Origin: Paramuribaculum sp.
Lineage (GTDB): Bacteria > Bacteroidota > Bacteroidia > Bacteroidales > Muribaculaceae
NCBI GenBank assembly: GCA_029058705.1
Contig: JAIDXA010000247.1
Coordinates: forward strand, 1 to 18,368
Direction: 5' to 3'
DNA: 18,368 bases
Positions 7,381 to 15,937 of this stretch are shown in pieces; within the stretch, counting starts at the first letter, position 1; each line of letters starts with the position of its first letter. The position numbers were made by a program, and so were the translations under genes. Below the pieces are notes generated by a model, which saw nothing but the letters and a program-made list of their open reading frames with translations, ran no database searches and was not told the origin of the DNA.

Positions 7381-8619
7381 TCATTTATTCCGACATTTCG
7401 CATTTTTTGGACGACGCAGATGCTTTATCCATATATAGTAGCCGGTCAATGGAAGGCTGGCTCCGAGCAGCGCGCCCAAAAGCCATAGAATGCGGGTCAG
7501 CATACCACCGAGACATCCTGTATGGATCGAGTAGATCCATCCGCGCAGCTTGTCGGCCGGCAGGGTTTCGGCATAGGTGGCCACAGGGATTATTTCACCG
7601 GAGCGGCGATTGAAACTGTATTTGTCCGACGCACGGTTGTTTCCTGTTGTACCGAGTGTCACAGTGGCTGTTTCCTGACCTATCGTGATCTGAGGGGCAT
7701 CAGGATTGTCGGCCTTCAGCTCGTCATAGACTTTTTGCCAGCGGCCGAATTCCGAACGGTGGCGTCCGCCTCCATGGCCTCCGCGACCCTCGCGGCCTTC
7801 GCCGCCGTGCCTGCCACGGCCATCTCCGCCTTCACGATGCCCGCGGCCTTCGCCTCCACGTCGTTGACCGTCTTTTTCATCATTTCCTGTATGAGCCTGA
7901 GCCTGTGCAGATGCGGTGTTGCGGGGTGTGTGCTCTACGCCACACACGGCATAGAACGCCGTGCGATACCAGTTGAATGACCATGTAAGACCGGTCAGAG
8001 CCATGGCAAGGACAAAAACCAGGGCATACATTCCGCCCGCAACGTGCAGTCCCTTCCAGAAGCCTTTCCATCCTTTCGAGAAAGATATTGAAAGGCTGCC
8101 GCGCAGGTTTTTTCTTGCACGCGGCCACCAGATGACGATGCCGCTGACAAGCGCTATGACAAAGACAAGAGTCGAAATTCCGACGAGCAGTTTGCCGATT
8201 TTCATTCCGTCGCCGTGGGGATTGGCGCTGTCAAGAAGCCAGCGGTGAAGTTTGAACATCGTTGAGAAGAAACCGAGACGTTCATACTTTCCGGTTATCC
8301 GGCCCGTGTACTGGTCAACAAAAACCGATGCACGGCGGGGTTTCGACAGGTTTACCTGATAGGTTCTGCTGTTGTCATTGAACACTGTGACGCCGGTAAT
8401 CGACACGCTGTCGGGGAGGGTTGACTTTACTCCGTCGAGAAGGTCGTTCATCGGAATAACATCGCCCTTTACCTCTGAAACATAGTACACGTCACTTTTG
8501 ATTGTCCGTGTGATCTCTGGCTCAAAGATAAGCATTGCGCCTGAAAAGCAGACTAATGTGATTATGATGCCGAACGGGACGGACAGCCAGAGATGAATCT
8601 TGCGAAAGAACTTTATCAT
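7381..8619 (-). CDS. xusC: PepSY-domain inner-membrane protein, XusC-like (probable ferric-siderophore reductase)
   Basis: A 412-residue PepSY_TM protein with four membrane helices (about 12-34, 143-165, 192-214, 372-396) and two periplasmic domains. His residues next to the helices (His125 in KLHRW, His191 in GLHVAGG, His366 in SIHTG) resemble the heme-ligand positions of FoxB-type PepSY siderophore reductases. In Bacteroides thetaiotaomicron the protein encoded beside XusA and XusB is XusC, part of xenosiderophore use. The second periplasmic loop holds a striking low-complexity insertion at about 250-289 made almost only of Gly, Arg, His, Glu and Asp (GGEGRGHREGG, RHGGEGREGRGGHGGG). The same frame resumes as normal PepSY sequence (YDELKADNPDAP, KYSFNRRSGEI), so it is not a frameshift. 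The gene starts 6 bp after xusB and is followed by a terminator. Reduction of iron is inferred from family. Confidence 0.82.
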   Translation of the reverse strand: MIKFFRKIHLWLSVPFGIIITLVCFSGAMLIFEPEITRTIKSDVYYVSEVKGDVIPMNDLLDGVKSTLPDSVSITGVTVFNDNSRTYQVNLSKPRRASVFVDQYTGRITGKYERLGFFSTMFKLHRWLLDSANPHGDGMKIGKLLVGISTLVFVIALVSGIVIWWPRARKNLRGSLSISFSKGWKGFWKGLHVAGGMYALVFVLAMALTGLTWSFNWYRTAFYAVCGVEHTPRNTASAQAQAHTGNDEKDGQRRGGEGRGHREGGDGRGRHGGEGREGRGGHGGGRHRSEFGRWQKVYDELKADNPDAPQITIGQETATVTLGTTGNNRASDKYSFNRRSGEIIPVATYAETLPADKLRGWIYSIHTGCLGGMLTRILWLLGALLGASLPLTGYYIWIKHLRRPKNAKCRNK

Positions 8620-8625
8620 GATGTC

Positions 8626-10023
8626 TTATTTTGCCGGAGTCATGAAACCGAAGCCGGTGATATCGGTGGCGGCTATCGACACACCTTTGACTGCCTTTGC
8701 GGTAGTTGTGTTGATGGCATAGATGGCCGGCTGTTCATTCTCCACATTTATGGGTATATATACGTTGCCGTTCTGATTATAGACCGTTTTTCCGATAGAG
8801 GAGACATTTTCAGGCAATCCGGTGACGTAGGTCAGTTTCTTTGATGATGCATCGAAAACGGCAAGTTCGGTCGCTGCCGGGCTGGACTCGGTCAGAGCGC
8901 GGTCATACATGATCAGCAGGAAGCAGTTGCCGCCGGCAGGCCAACAGCGCATGAACGAGCGGTTGCCACCGGGAGTCTGCGCCTCGATGTTGCAGTAATA
9001 GTCGTCGAACTCGGTTTTTCCGGCCGGAATGCGGCAGACACCGGCCGGAAGCGTTGTTTTCTGGGCATCGTCGGTCATTGTTTTGGCATAGCTTGCCGAG
9101 AATACATAGATGTCACCGTTGTCGGCCGCCCAGACAGTCTGGTAGTATTGTGAACGGTATCGGCCGCATGGAGTGCTTATCTTGTCGGTTGTTGCAAGTT
9201 TGGGGTTGAGCAGGTCCGCGTTGTCATAGATAGCCACCCAGCATTCGTCAGGATACTGCGTTCCGACAAGTTCGCCGGCCTTGTAGGATCCGCCGCCGTT
9301 GCCGCCGGCTGTAGTATGGACAAGATGCTCGTTGCCGGGTTTGATATAACGACCGTTATCCACGGCGCTTCCGTAGGGGCTCAATCCCATAGGAACAACT
9401 CCGCAGTAGAGTCGTGTGCCACTTTGTTCGGCACCGGACAGTGTGACGTACTCGCCGTTGTTGAGGAAGTTCTCCATGCTGTAAAGGCCGGTCGAGGTAT
9501 CATTCTCTCTTTTTGTCTCATTGACTACATTCAGGTATGTCGCCAGAAGAGTCATCGGGCGGTTACCGTTTGCATCGGCAAATTTTTCAGGGCCCTCGCC
9601 AGTCGACATGGTGATGATGTCATCGTTGTATGTGCCATAGGAAGAGAATCGGCTGATGTTGTATTCAGTGCTGCGGGCTTCCATCTGGCCTCTGCTGTTC
9701 AAGATGTAGCTGCGGGTTGTGCCTGCATTTTGCTGATTGTAGGTGAGGGCATAAAGATAGTCCTTGTAGAAAACCCATTGGGTCGCACCATCGTTCAGCA
9801 GACCGTTGTTGACGGTTGTCAGATTTCCCTCATCGAGGCTTTCGCCGGTAAGGAGAACATAGGATGTTGCATTGGAGCCCTGAACTGTCGTGGCGAAAAC
9901 GAAATTACCTTTGCTTTCAACCGAATTGTTTCCGCCCGGTTCGTCATTTTCCGAACATGCAGTCAGAATAAGGGCCGGCATCAAAGTCGAGGCCATGATG
10001 CGCCAAATTGATTTTTGTGTCAT
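8626..10023 (-). CDS. xusB: DUF4374 lipoprotein, XusB-like (cell-surface siderophore-binding protein)
   Basis: XusB of Bacteroides is a surface lipoprotein of beta-propeller fold that binds ferric enterobactin-type siderophores and works with the receptor XusA. This 465-residue protein has a lipoprotein signal (LILTAC, lipid Cys23) followed at once by SENDEPGG. Acidic residues directly after the Cys are the known Bacteroidetes signal for export to the cell surface. The body is rich in short beta strands with repeated Y/W and G turns (VFYKDYLYALTY, TVWAADNGDIYVFSA, KTVYNQNGNVYIPIN), consistent with propeller blades and with the DUF4374 family. The length is usual for the family. It lies between xusA (18 bp upstream) and xusC (6 bp downstream), the same order as in the B. 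thetaiotaomicron xus locus. Ligand specificity cannot be read from the sequence. Confidence 0.85.
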   Translation of the reverse strand: MTQKSIWRIMASTLMPALILTACSENDEPGGNNSVESKGNFVFATTVQGSNATSYVLLTGESLDEGNLTTVNNGLLNDGATQWVFYKDYLYALTYNQQNAGTTRSYILNSRGQMEARSTEYNISRFSSYGTYNDDIITMSTGEGPEKFADANGNRPMTLLATYLNVVNETKRENDTSTGLYSMENFLNNGEYVTLSGAEQSGTRLYCGVVPMGLSPYGSAVDNGRYIKPGNEHLVHTTAGGNGGGSYKAGELVGTQYPDECWVAIYDNADLLNPKLATTDKISTPCGRYRSQYYQTVWAADNGDIYVFSASYAKTMTDDAQKTTLPAGVCRIPAGKTEFDDYYCNIEAQTPGGNRSFMRCWPAGGNCFLLIMYDRALTESSPAATELAVFDASSKKLTYVTGLPENVSSIGKTVYNQNGNVYIPINVENEQPAIYAINTTTAKAVKGVSIAATDITGFGFMTPAK

Positions 10024-10041
10024 ATTGATATAATTATTGAT

Positions 10042-12429
10042 TTAGTTTCCGAAATAAATCCTGAACTTTCCGTAGAATGCACGTCCGGCTTTCTGAAGGC
10101 TGAAATTGTCATAAAGTCGGGCATTGGTGAAATTGCGGCATTCGAACGACAGGTTGTAGCGGCCGTTCTTTATGCCGTATGAGAACGTCAGATTGTGGGC
10201 AAACTGGTCCGGCACCATATAATCGCTGTTGTTGGAGCCGATGTTAGACGTGTAATAACAGAACTTACGGGTGTACTGGTTGTCATAAGTAACGGTAAGC
10301 ACATTGCTTTTTCTACCCAGGCCATGCCAGTAGAAACTCAGGTCAGAGTCGGCGAACATGTATGGGAGATTAGGCATGCGTTCGCGGTATGACAGGTTTT
10401 CGGCTGTGCTGCCCTGGGCTGTGCGCATGTTGTCGCGGACATTCATCTGGGTGAAGTTTGCACCCACACTCAGCCATCTTGAGAAACTGTATCGGGCCGA
10501 TACACTGATGCCTTTGGTGTCGACTTTGCCGTAGTTGACATACGTTGCCGCCGATTTGCCTCCGGAAAGCGCAAGGATATTGCGCTGGATGTAGTCGCGG
10601 GTGTCCCGGTAGATGAGACCAGCCTCTACATAGATTATATTTTTCCCGAACGCTGTATTGTAGCTGAGATTCAGGTTGATGTTGTGGCTTGCTTCCGGTT
10701 TCAGGGCAATGTCACCGACTTCAAGATCTTCGTCGCCGAACATTTCTTCAATGGTAGGCAACCGGTAGGCTTTCTCGTAGGATGCTTTCATCTGGAAGCC
10801 CAGCGGCATGAACCATGTTCCGGCAGCGCCATAACCGAAATAGTCGATAGAACGTGAAGTGAGGGTGTAGACGTCCTGTGCCGATGTCGTTGCAATTGGT
10901 CCGGATACGTATTGATGATACTGTTTTCCGAAAACAGAGAGATTAAACTTGGAGTTGGGCATGTATCTGTAGGAAATTCCGGCGATATTCTTGCTTGTCG
11001 TCTTGCGGAATTCATCTTTCGAAGGCGGCGATGTCAGCAGATTTTCGTTGGATCGGTTGAACGCGTTGAATACATCGTTGACAGTGAACGTATGGTTTTC
11101 GTTCAGACGGTAGTTGGCCGTAAATGCGGCCGACCAGTTGTTGTTTATTGCCTTGGCCAGCTGATATGACTGTTCGCCGGGCGAGTTGCGGGCAACGGAT
11201 TCTCCCCGCCAGTTGTATCTGATCGATGCGGTGTCGACGTTTGTGGTTATTCCACGGTTGTAGTTTGCGTTGAACGAGATGTCAAGTCCGGACGTCAGCA
11301 GATTTCGTTTGCCATATTCGACAGACGGCATCAGCGTGTAGCCATGGCGATGTTTCTGACCATAGACGATTTCCTGTCTGACGCCTGTCTGGATCTCTTT
11401 ATACATATGGGAGTAGTTGAAACCTATCAGCAGCCGGTCGGCCCAGGGTTTGTTGACAAAGCCGAGCTTGCCTATGATGGCTTCGTTGTGATAGGTGTCA
11501 TTGAATCTTTTGACGTGCTCTGGCTTTTTGCGGTTGATTCCGCCGGTGGCGAAGTCTTCGACAGGGGTGTCGACCCAGTAGTCATTGTCCGAATAGTTCT
11601 GGAAAGCGTTGATTTCATACTTGAACCCGTTGGTGAGAGTCTGTCCGAAGTTGACATATGACTTGTGGGTGTTGAATGAGCCGTAGGAATATGACGCGTC
11701 GACAAACCATCGGCGTTGTCGTTTCGGGGTGACGATATTGATGACACCCCCTATGGCGTCAGCGCCGAATCCAACCGGGACCACACCACGATACACTTCG
11801 ATCCGGTCGGCAAAATTTACCGGAATGTTATTAAGGCTGAAAGAGCTGCCCACTCCTTCCTGCGGAACGCCGTCGATAAACACTTTCACATGTTTGCCGC
11901 TGAACCCGTCCATGGTCACTGCCATATCAGAACCGACGCCGCCACTTTCGCGGATCTTCATTCCGGGGGCTTTCGACAGTGCCTCACTGAGTGTCTTGGT
12001 AGTGTTTACCAGCTCCTGAGTGTTGACGGCTGTAGCGTTGAAGGCTGAATTCCGAACCTTGCTCAATTGATTTCCGACTATGATGACTTCTCCGAGCTGG
12101 GCGATCGGTTTCAGTTTTACGGTTATTTTTGTCCGCTCTTTCTGTTTTATTCTGACTGGCTGTTCGACTTTTTCATATCCAACGGCGGAAATTACCATTG
12201 TGTAGCTGCCGGCAGGAGCATGAAGGTGATACATGCCTTTTTCGTCGGTAGAAGACGAATATGATGTGCCTTTAAGAAATATTGTCGCATAGTCGACAGG
12301 ATCTCCGTCAATTGACAGAATCTTGCCGGAAACCATTCCTGAAGTTCCGTGGGCCGAGACTTTTGACGAGAATGCCGAAAGCACAGTGACCAGTAGCAAA
12401 ACAACTATTTTGCCGGATGATAGATTCAT
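10042..12429 (-). CDS. xusA: TonB-dependent outer-membrane receptor, XusA-like
   Basis: A 795-residue receptor for energy-driven uptake across the outer membrane. Signal peptide 1-26 (cut near VSA-HG). Residues about 32-107 are a carboxypeptidase-regulatory-like beta-sandwich (GKILSIDGDPVDYATIFL, SAVGYEKVEQPV), common in Bacteroidetes receptors. The plug domain spans about 115-235 (GEVIIVGNQLSKVRNSAF, EALSKAPGMKIRESGG, VFIDGVP, RIEVYRGVVPVGFGADAIGG). The rest is a 22-stranded-type barrel, including YEKAYRLPTIEEMFGDEDLE and ending KFRIYFGN. No SusD homologue follows, which argues for a siderophore or metal receptor and not a glycan receptor. It heads the operon with xusB and xusC; a promoter and palindrome lie upstream. 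In B. thetaiotaomicron the corresponding receptor takes up enterobactin and salmochelin; the substrate here is inferred by position. Confidence 0.87.
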   Translation of the reverse strand: MNLSSGKIVVLLLVTVLSAFSSKVSAHGTSGMVSGKILSIDGDPVDYATIFLKGTSYSSSTDEKGMYHLHAPAGSYTMVISAVGYEKVEQPVRIKQKERTKITVKLKPIAQLGEVIIVGNQLSKVRNSAFNATAVNTQELVNTTKTLSEALSKAPGMKIRESGGVGSDMAVTMDGFSGKHVKVFIDGVPQEGVGSSFSLNNIPVNFADRIEVYRGVVPVGFGADAIGGVINIVTPKRQRRWFVDASYSYGSFNTHKSYVNFGQTLTNGFKYEINAFQNYSDNDYWVDTPVEDFATGGINRKKPEHVKRFNDTYHNEAIIGKLGFVNKPWADRLLIGFNYSHMYKEIQTGVRQEIVYGQKHRHGYTLMPSVEYGKRNLLTSGLDISFNANYNRGITTNVDTASIRYNWRGESVARNSPGEQSYQLAKAINNNWSAAFTANYRLNENHTFTVNDVFNAFNRSNENLLTSPPSKDEFRKTTSKNIAGISYRYMPNSKFNLSVFGKQYHQYVSGPIATTSAQDVYTLTSRSIDYFGYGAAGTWFMPLGFQMKASYEKAYRLPTIEEMFGDEDLEVGDIALKPEASHNINLNLSYNTAFGKNIIYVEAGLIYRDTRDYIQRNILALSGGKSAATYVNYGKVDTKGISVSARYSFSRWLSVGANFTQMNVRDNMRTAQGSTAENLSYRERMPNLPYMFADSDLSFYWHGLGRKSNVLTVTYDNQYTRKFCYYTSNIGSNNSDYMVPDQFAHNLTFSYGIKNGRYNLSFECRNFTNARLYDNFSLQKAGRAFYGKFRIYFGN

Positions 12430-12455
12430 GTTTGTAATTCTTGCTGATTTGAGTG

Positions 12456-12486
12456 CAAAGTTCGGCCTATTTATCCATAACGGAAA
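12456..12486 (-). promoter_or_regulatory. Candidate promoter of the xus operon
   Basis: On the - strand GAACTTTG (12456-12463) matches the TAnnTTTG box at all but its first base. A near-TTTG element (TTTC, 12483-12486) lies 19 bp upstream. The start point would be near 12449, giving a leader of about 20 nt to the xusA ATG. The -33 element overlaps the palindrome at 12484-12505, so a protein bound there could block or assist polymerase. Confidence 0.45.
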
Positions 12487-12505
12487 TACCTAATTTTAGG
12501 TATTT
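12484..12505. promoter_or_regulatory. 22-bp perfect palindrome upstream of xusA, likely operator
   Basis: AAATACCTA (12484-12492), ATTT, TAGGTATTT (12497-12505) are perfect inverted arms. The core reads TACCTAA-TT-TTAGGTA, a 7-2-7 arrangement like that of NarL/FixJ (LuxR-type helix-turn-helix) operators. No T-tract follows on either strand, which argues against a terminator of the RND gene. It is AT-rich, as iron-regulator sites can also be, so an iron repressor remains possible. Confidence 0.5.
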
Positions 12506-12646
12506 GTTTTGCAATTCACAGTAAATCAGGTGTGTATGCTTTGTGTTACAGGCGGCATAAATGGTGGGCGGCGATATTTCGATGGCGAATGGTTTTCATT
12601 TGTGCATTGCTGTCCGGCTGACGCTGTTCCGGTCTGCCGGCTGCTG

Positions 12647-15600
12647 TCAGTTCCGGCTCTGCCGTTTGCGTCTGGGGGTGATCTTTTCGTGGAGATACTG
12701 GAAAGCCACGAAAAGAACCGGAACAATGAACAGAAGTGCCAGTGTGCCGAACAGAAGGCCGCCGACCGTCCCTGTGCCGACCGAAATGTTGCCGTTCGCA
12801 CCGATTCCCGAAGCAAACATCAGCGGAAGCAGTCCGAATACCATTGCGGCAGACGTCATCACTATCGGGCGGAAACGCGCTTTAGCCGCTGAAACGGCTG
12901 CGGCAACGAGACTCATGCCTTCTTTTCGCCGTGCGGTGGCATACTCGGTAAGGAGTATGGCTGTTTTTGCAAGCAGCCCGATCAGCATGATCAGTCCGAT
13001 CTGCATATAGATGTTGTTTTCCAGACCACACCAGCGGGCAAACAGAAAGCTTCCGGCCAATCCGAACGGAACGGCTGCAATTACAGCGAACGGAACAGTC
13101 AGGCTTTCATACAGAGCGCAAAGTATGAGATAGATGAACGCAAGACAGATGCTGAAGACAATGGCTGTTGTGTTGCCGGTCGAGGCTTCCTCTCGCGACA
13201 TCCCGCCGAATTCATAACCGTATCCTATAGGCAGGCAGTCGGCAGCCACTTCTTTTATGGCGGCTATGGCCTCGCCTGAGCTATAGCCTTCGCCTTGCTC
13301 TCCGAACACGGATATCGATGGGAACAGATTGAAGCGTGAAAGACTTTCCGCGCCGTATACTCTGGTGAGTGTGATGAAGTTCCCGATCGGTATCATCTCG
13401 CCTCCAGAGGCTCTTACAAACATTCCGTTAAGTGATTCCGTGTCGAGTCGTGAGTCAGGAGAAGCCTGGACCATGACGCGATACAGTTTTGTGAATCGGT
13501 TGAGGTTTGACGAATAGGTGCCCCCGATGTATCCGGACAGAGCCGACAGTACATCCGATGGAGCGACATTCATCTGGAGACATTTGACGGCGTCGACTTC
13601 CACCATGTATTGTGGATATCTTGTGTCGAAAGTTGTGTAGGCGCGGGATATTTCAGGACGGGCGTTCAATGAATCGATGAATTCGCGGGTGACGGCGAGC
13701 AGGTCGTCGGTGGTTTTGCCCGAACGGTCCTGGACATACAGCTCGAATCCGCTTCCTGTTCCATAGCCGGAAATCATAGGCTGCTGTGAAGCCCTGACCT
13801 GGGCCGACGGAATGTCGGCAGTGCGGCGATAAATCTCTTTTATGACGGAATTGATGTCTTGCCCGTCCTTTTTGCGCTCATTCCAGTCTTTGAGTTTTAT
13901 ATTGAAAGATCCGGCGGAAGCCGATTGGTCATGCCGGGCATTCTTTCCGGTCACACGGGAATAGATGTTTATTTCGGGGATATCTTTGATTGCATCTTCA
14001 ATCTGATCCATTATCTTTTCTGTCTGGGCAAGATTCGAACCCGGGGCGACCTGGACATTCAGGCTTATGACACCCATGTCTTCCTGAGGGACCAGACCGG
14101 TCTTTGTCGCCGACATAAGCCAGCAGCCTCCGCCGATGGCCAGGATGAACAGCAACGCGACGATCCATCTGCGCCGGAATAGAAACATTATGCCCGCACG
14201 ATACTGGCCGGTGACCGCATTGAAAGATTTGTCGAACGCATAGTGAAACCGTTTGACGAAGCCGGTTTTCGTCGGGTCGTTCTTTTCCGGACGCATGAGC
14301 AATGCGCTCAATGCCGGACAAAGGGTCATTGCATTGATGAGTGAAATGCCGACAGCGACAGCCATTGTCAATCCGAACTGGGTGTAGAATGTTCCTGATG
14401 TCCCACCCATGAAGCAGACCGGAATGAAGACGGCCATGAATACGACCGTAGTCGTTATAAGGGCTGCCGACAGTCCGCCCATGGCATTGACGGTTGCCTG
14501 ATACGGGTCTTTCTCTCCGTCGTCAAATTTGGCTTGCACGGCCTCGACCACGACGACGGAGTCGTCGACGACCGTTCCGATGACCAGGACGATGGCAAAC
14601 AGTGTCAGCATGTTAAGCGTGAATCCGACCGCATATATGAAAGCGAATGTGCCGACGAGGGAAACCATGATGGAAATTGCCGGAATAAGCGTGGCTTTCA
14701 GATTGTGGATGAAGAGATAGACAATCAGCACGACCAACAGCAGTGCGATTACGAGTGTCTCGACAACCTTGTGGATTGAAGCGTCGAGAAAGTCTTTCGT
14801 GCTCTGGATGTCATCCAGAATCATGCCTGCGGGTAAGCCGGCCCGGATCTCATCCAGTGTCTTGTCGATTTCGATGATGACATCGTTTGCGTTGGATCCG
14901 GCCGTCTGCGCGATCATGGCGTTTGCACCCGGATGACCGCTGGTCTGGCTGAGCATGGCGTAGTTCTGCGCCCCGAGTTCGATTGTGGCGACATCTTTCA
15001 GCCGAAGCGCAGTTCCGTCTGGATAGGCCCTGATGACAAGATTCTCATAGTCTTCTACCTCTTCATAGCGTCCCCGGTATTTCAGCACATACTGGAATGT
15101 ATTCATCGATTCGGCGCCAAGCGTTCCTGTCGGCGACTCGATATTCTGGTTCGCAAGAACATTGTCGATGTCTGACGGCACAAGCCCGTATTGCGACATT
15201 CTGGCCGGGTCAAGCCAGATGCGCATGGCATATTCAGCGCTGAATATGTTGACTTCTCCGACGCCGGCAATACGTGATATCTGCGGCTCGATGTTGATTT
15301 TCATGTAGTTTGTAAGGAAATTGGCGTCGTAGGTGTCGTCCGGACTATAGAGTGTGATCGATTTCAGGGTGCTGTTCTGGCGCTTTCTCACGGTCACGCC
15401 GCTTTTTGTCACTTCTGCCGGAAGCAGACCCTGAGCCGAGGCCACGCGGTTCTGTACGTTCACAACAGCCATGTCGGCATCTGTTCCCTGTTTGAAATAG
15501 ATGCTGATTGAGGCGGTGCCAGTGTTGGTCGCAGTGGATGTCATGTACATCATGTCCTCGACGCCATTCAGGGATTCCTCAAGAGGAACGATCACACTTT

Positions 15601-15778
15601 TCAAAACCGTTTCCGCATTGGCGCCGGTGTAGGTCGCCGACACTCGTACGGTGGGAGGCGCTATATTGGGAAACTGCTCGATAGGCAGCTGAATGAGGCC
15701 GAGGATTCCGAGGATGACAATAAGCACAGAGATCACTCCGGCCAGAATCGGACGGTCAATAAATGTCTTTACGGTCAT
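12647..15778 (-). CDS. RND efflux pump, HAE1/AcrB-type inner-membrane transporter
   Basis: A 1043-residue hydrophobe/amphiphile exporter driven by the proton gradient. The N-terminus (MTVKTFIDRPILAGVISVLI) and QLPIEQFPNIAPPTV are typical. Helix 4 carries the proton-relay pair Asp405-Asp406 (GTVVDDSVVVVE). Helix 10 carries Lys938 (GLLAKTAILL), equivalent to AcrB Lys940. The length, two large periplasmic loops and twelve helices are complete, ending in a basic tail. In Bacteroidetes such a pump usually sits in one operon with a membrane-fusion adaptor and a TolC-like channel. Neither is found here: upstream is the divergent two-component system 159 bp away and downstream, after 217 bp, the xus operon. 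The partners must be encoded elsewhere or shared. The divergent kinase/regulator is the natural candidate controller. Substrates cannot be told from the sequence. No strong promoter box is seen; GAAATTTG about 20 bp before the start is a weak candidate. Confidence 0.92.
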   Translation of the reverse strand: MTVKTFIDRPILAGVISVLIVILGILGLIQLPIEQFPNIAPPTVRVSATYTGANAETVLKSVIVPLEESLNGVEDMMYMTSTATNTGTASISIYFKQGTDADMAVVNVQNRVASAQGLLPAEVTKSGVTVRKRQNSTLKSITLYSPDDTYDANFLTNYMKINIEPQISRIAGVGEVNIFSAEYAMRIWLDPARMSQYGLVPSDIDNVLANQNIESPTGTLGAESMNTFQYVLKYRGRYEEVEDYENLVIRAYPDGTALRLKDVATIELGAQNYAMLSQTSGHPGANAMIAQTAGSNANDVIIEIDKTLDEIRAGLPAGMILDDIQSTKDFLDASIHKVVETLVIALLLVVLIVYLFIHNLKATLIPAISIMVSLVGTFAFIYAVGFTLNMLTLFAIVLVIGTVVDDSVVVVEAVQAKFDDGEKDPYQATVNAMGGLSAALITTTVVFMAVFIPVCFMGGTSGTFYTQFGLTMAVAVGISLINAMTLCPALSALLMRPEKNDPTKTGFVKRFHYAFDKSFNAVTGQYRAGIMFLFRRRWIVALLFILAIGGGCWLMSATKTGLVPQEDMGVISLNVQVAPGSNLAQTEKIMDQIEDAIKDIPEINIYSRVTGKNARHDQSASAGSFNIKLKDWNERKKDGQDINSVIKEIYRRTADIPSAQVRASQQPMISGYGTGSGFELYVQDRSGKTTDDLLAVTREFIDSLNARPEISRAYTTFDTRYPQYMVEVDAVKCLQMNVAPSDVLSALSGYIGGTYSSNLNRFTKLYRVMVQASPDSRLDTESLNGMFVRASGGEMIPIGNFITLTRVYGAESLSRFNLFPSISVFGEQGEGYSSGEAIAAIKEVAADCLPIGYGYEFGGMSREEASTGNTTAIVFSICLAFIYLILCALYESLTVPFAVIAAVPFGLAGSFLFARWCGLENNIYMQIGLIMLIGLLAKTAILLTEYATARRKEGMSLVAAAVSAAKARFRPIVMTSAAMVFGLLPLMFASGIGANGNISVGTGTVGGLLFGTLALLFIVPVLFVAFQYLHEKITPRRKRQSRN

Positions 15779-15913
15779 GGCAATTCTTGATTTAAAGGCA
15801 AATTTCGTGATTAAACCTTTAACGGGATCTGTCGTCTTTTAATAAAATGGCTAATGTGTTTTTTGTGATGGTTAACGGCGTTGGATGTGCTATCTCTTTA
15901 GGAATAAAATCTT

Positions 15914-15921
15914 TAACTTTG
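15914..15921 (+). promoter_or_regulatory. -7 box of the promoter for the two-component operon
   Basis: TAACTTTG matches TAnnTTTG exactly and lies 16 bp before the kinase ATG (15938), so the leader would be only about 10-13 nt. No clear TTTG -33 element is found at 19-21 bp upstream, which may mean that an activator is needed. Confidence 0.45.
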
Positions 15922-15937
15922 TTGTTAAAATAGATTG

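Noticed and set aside
7740..7890. Possible frameshift or assembly error in the Gly/Arg-rich part of xusC
   Set aside because: Recognisable PepSY sequence flanks the segment on both sides in one frame, so it is a true insertion unless two compensating errors occurred.
9316..10011. Open frame of 231 codons on the + strand
   Set aside because: It is antisense to xusB, which has a clear lipoprotein signal and fits the operon. The + product is a shadow of GC-biased codon use.
12484..12505. Palindrome as the RND terminator
   Set aside because: The arms are AT-rich and no T-tract follows on the - strand; its position at the xusA promoter fits an operator better.
12509..13010. Overlapping + strand frames of 127 and 149 codons at the end of the RND gene
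   Set aside because: They run through the conserved C-terminal helices of the RND pump in reverse, and their products are low-complexity with no family features.
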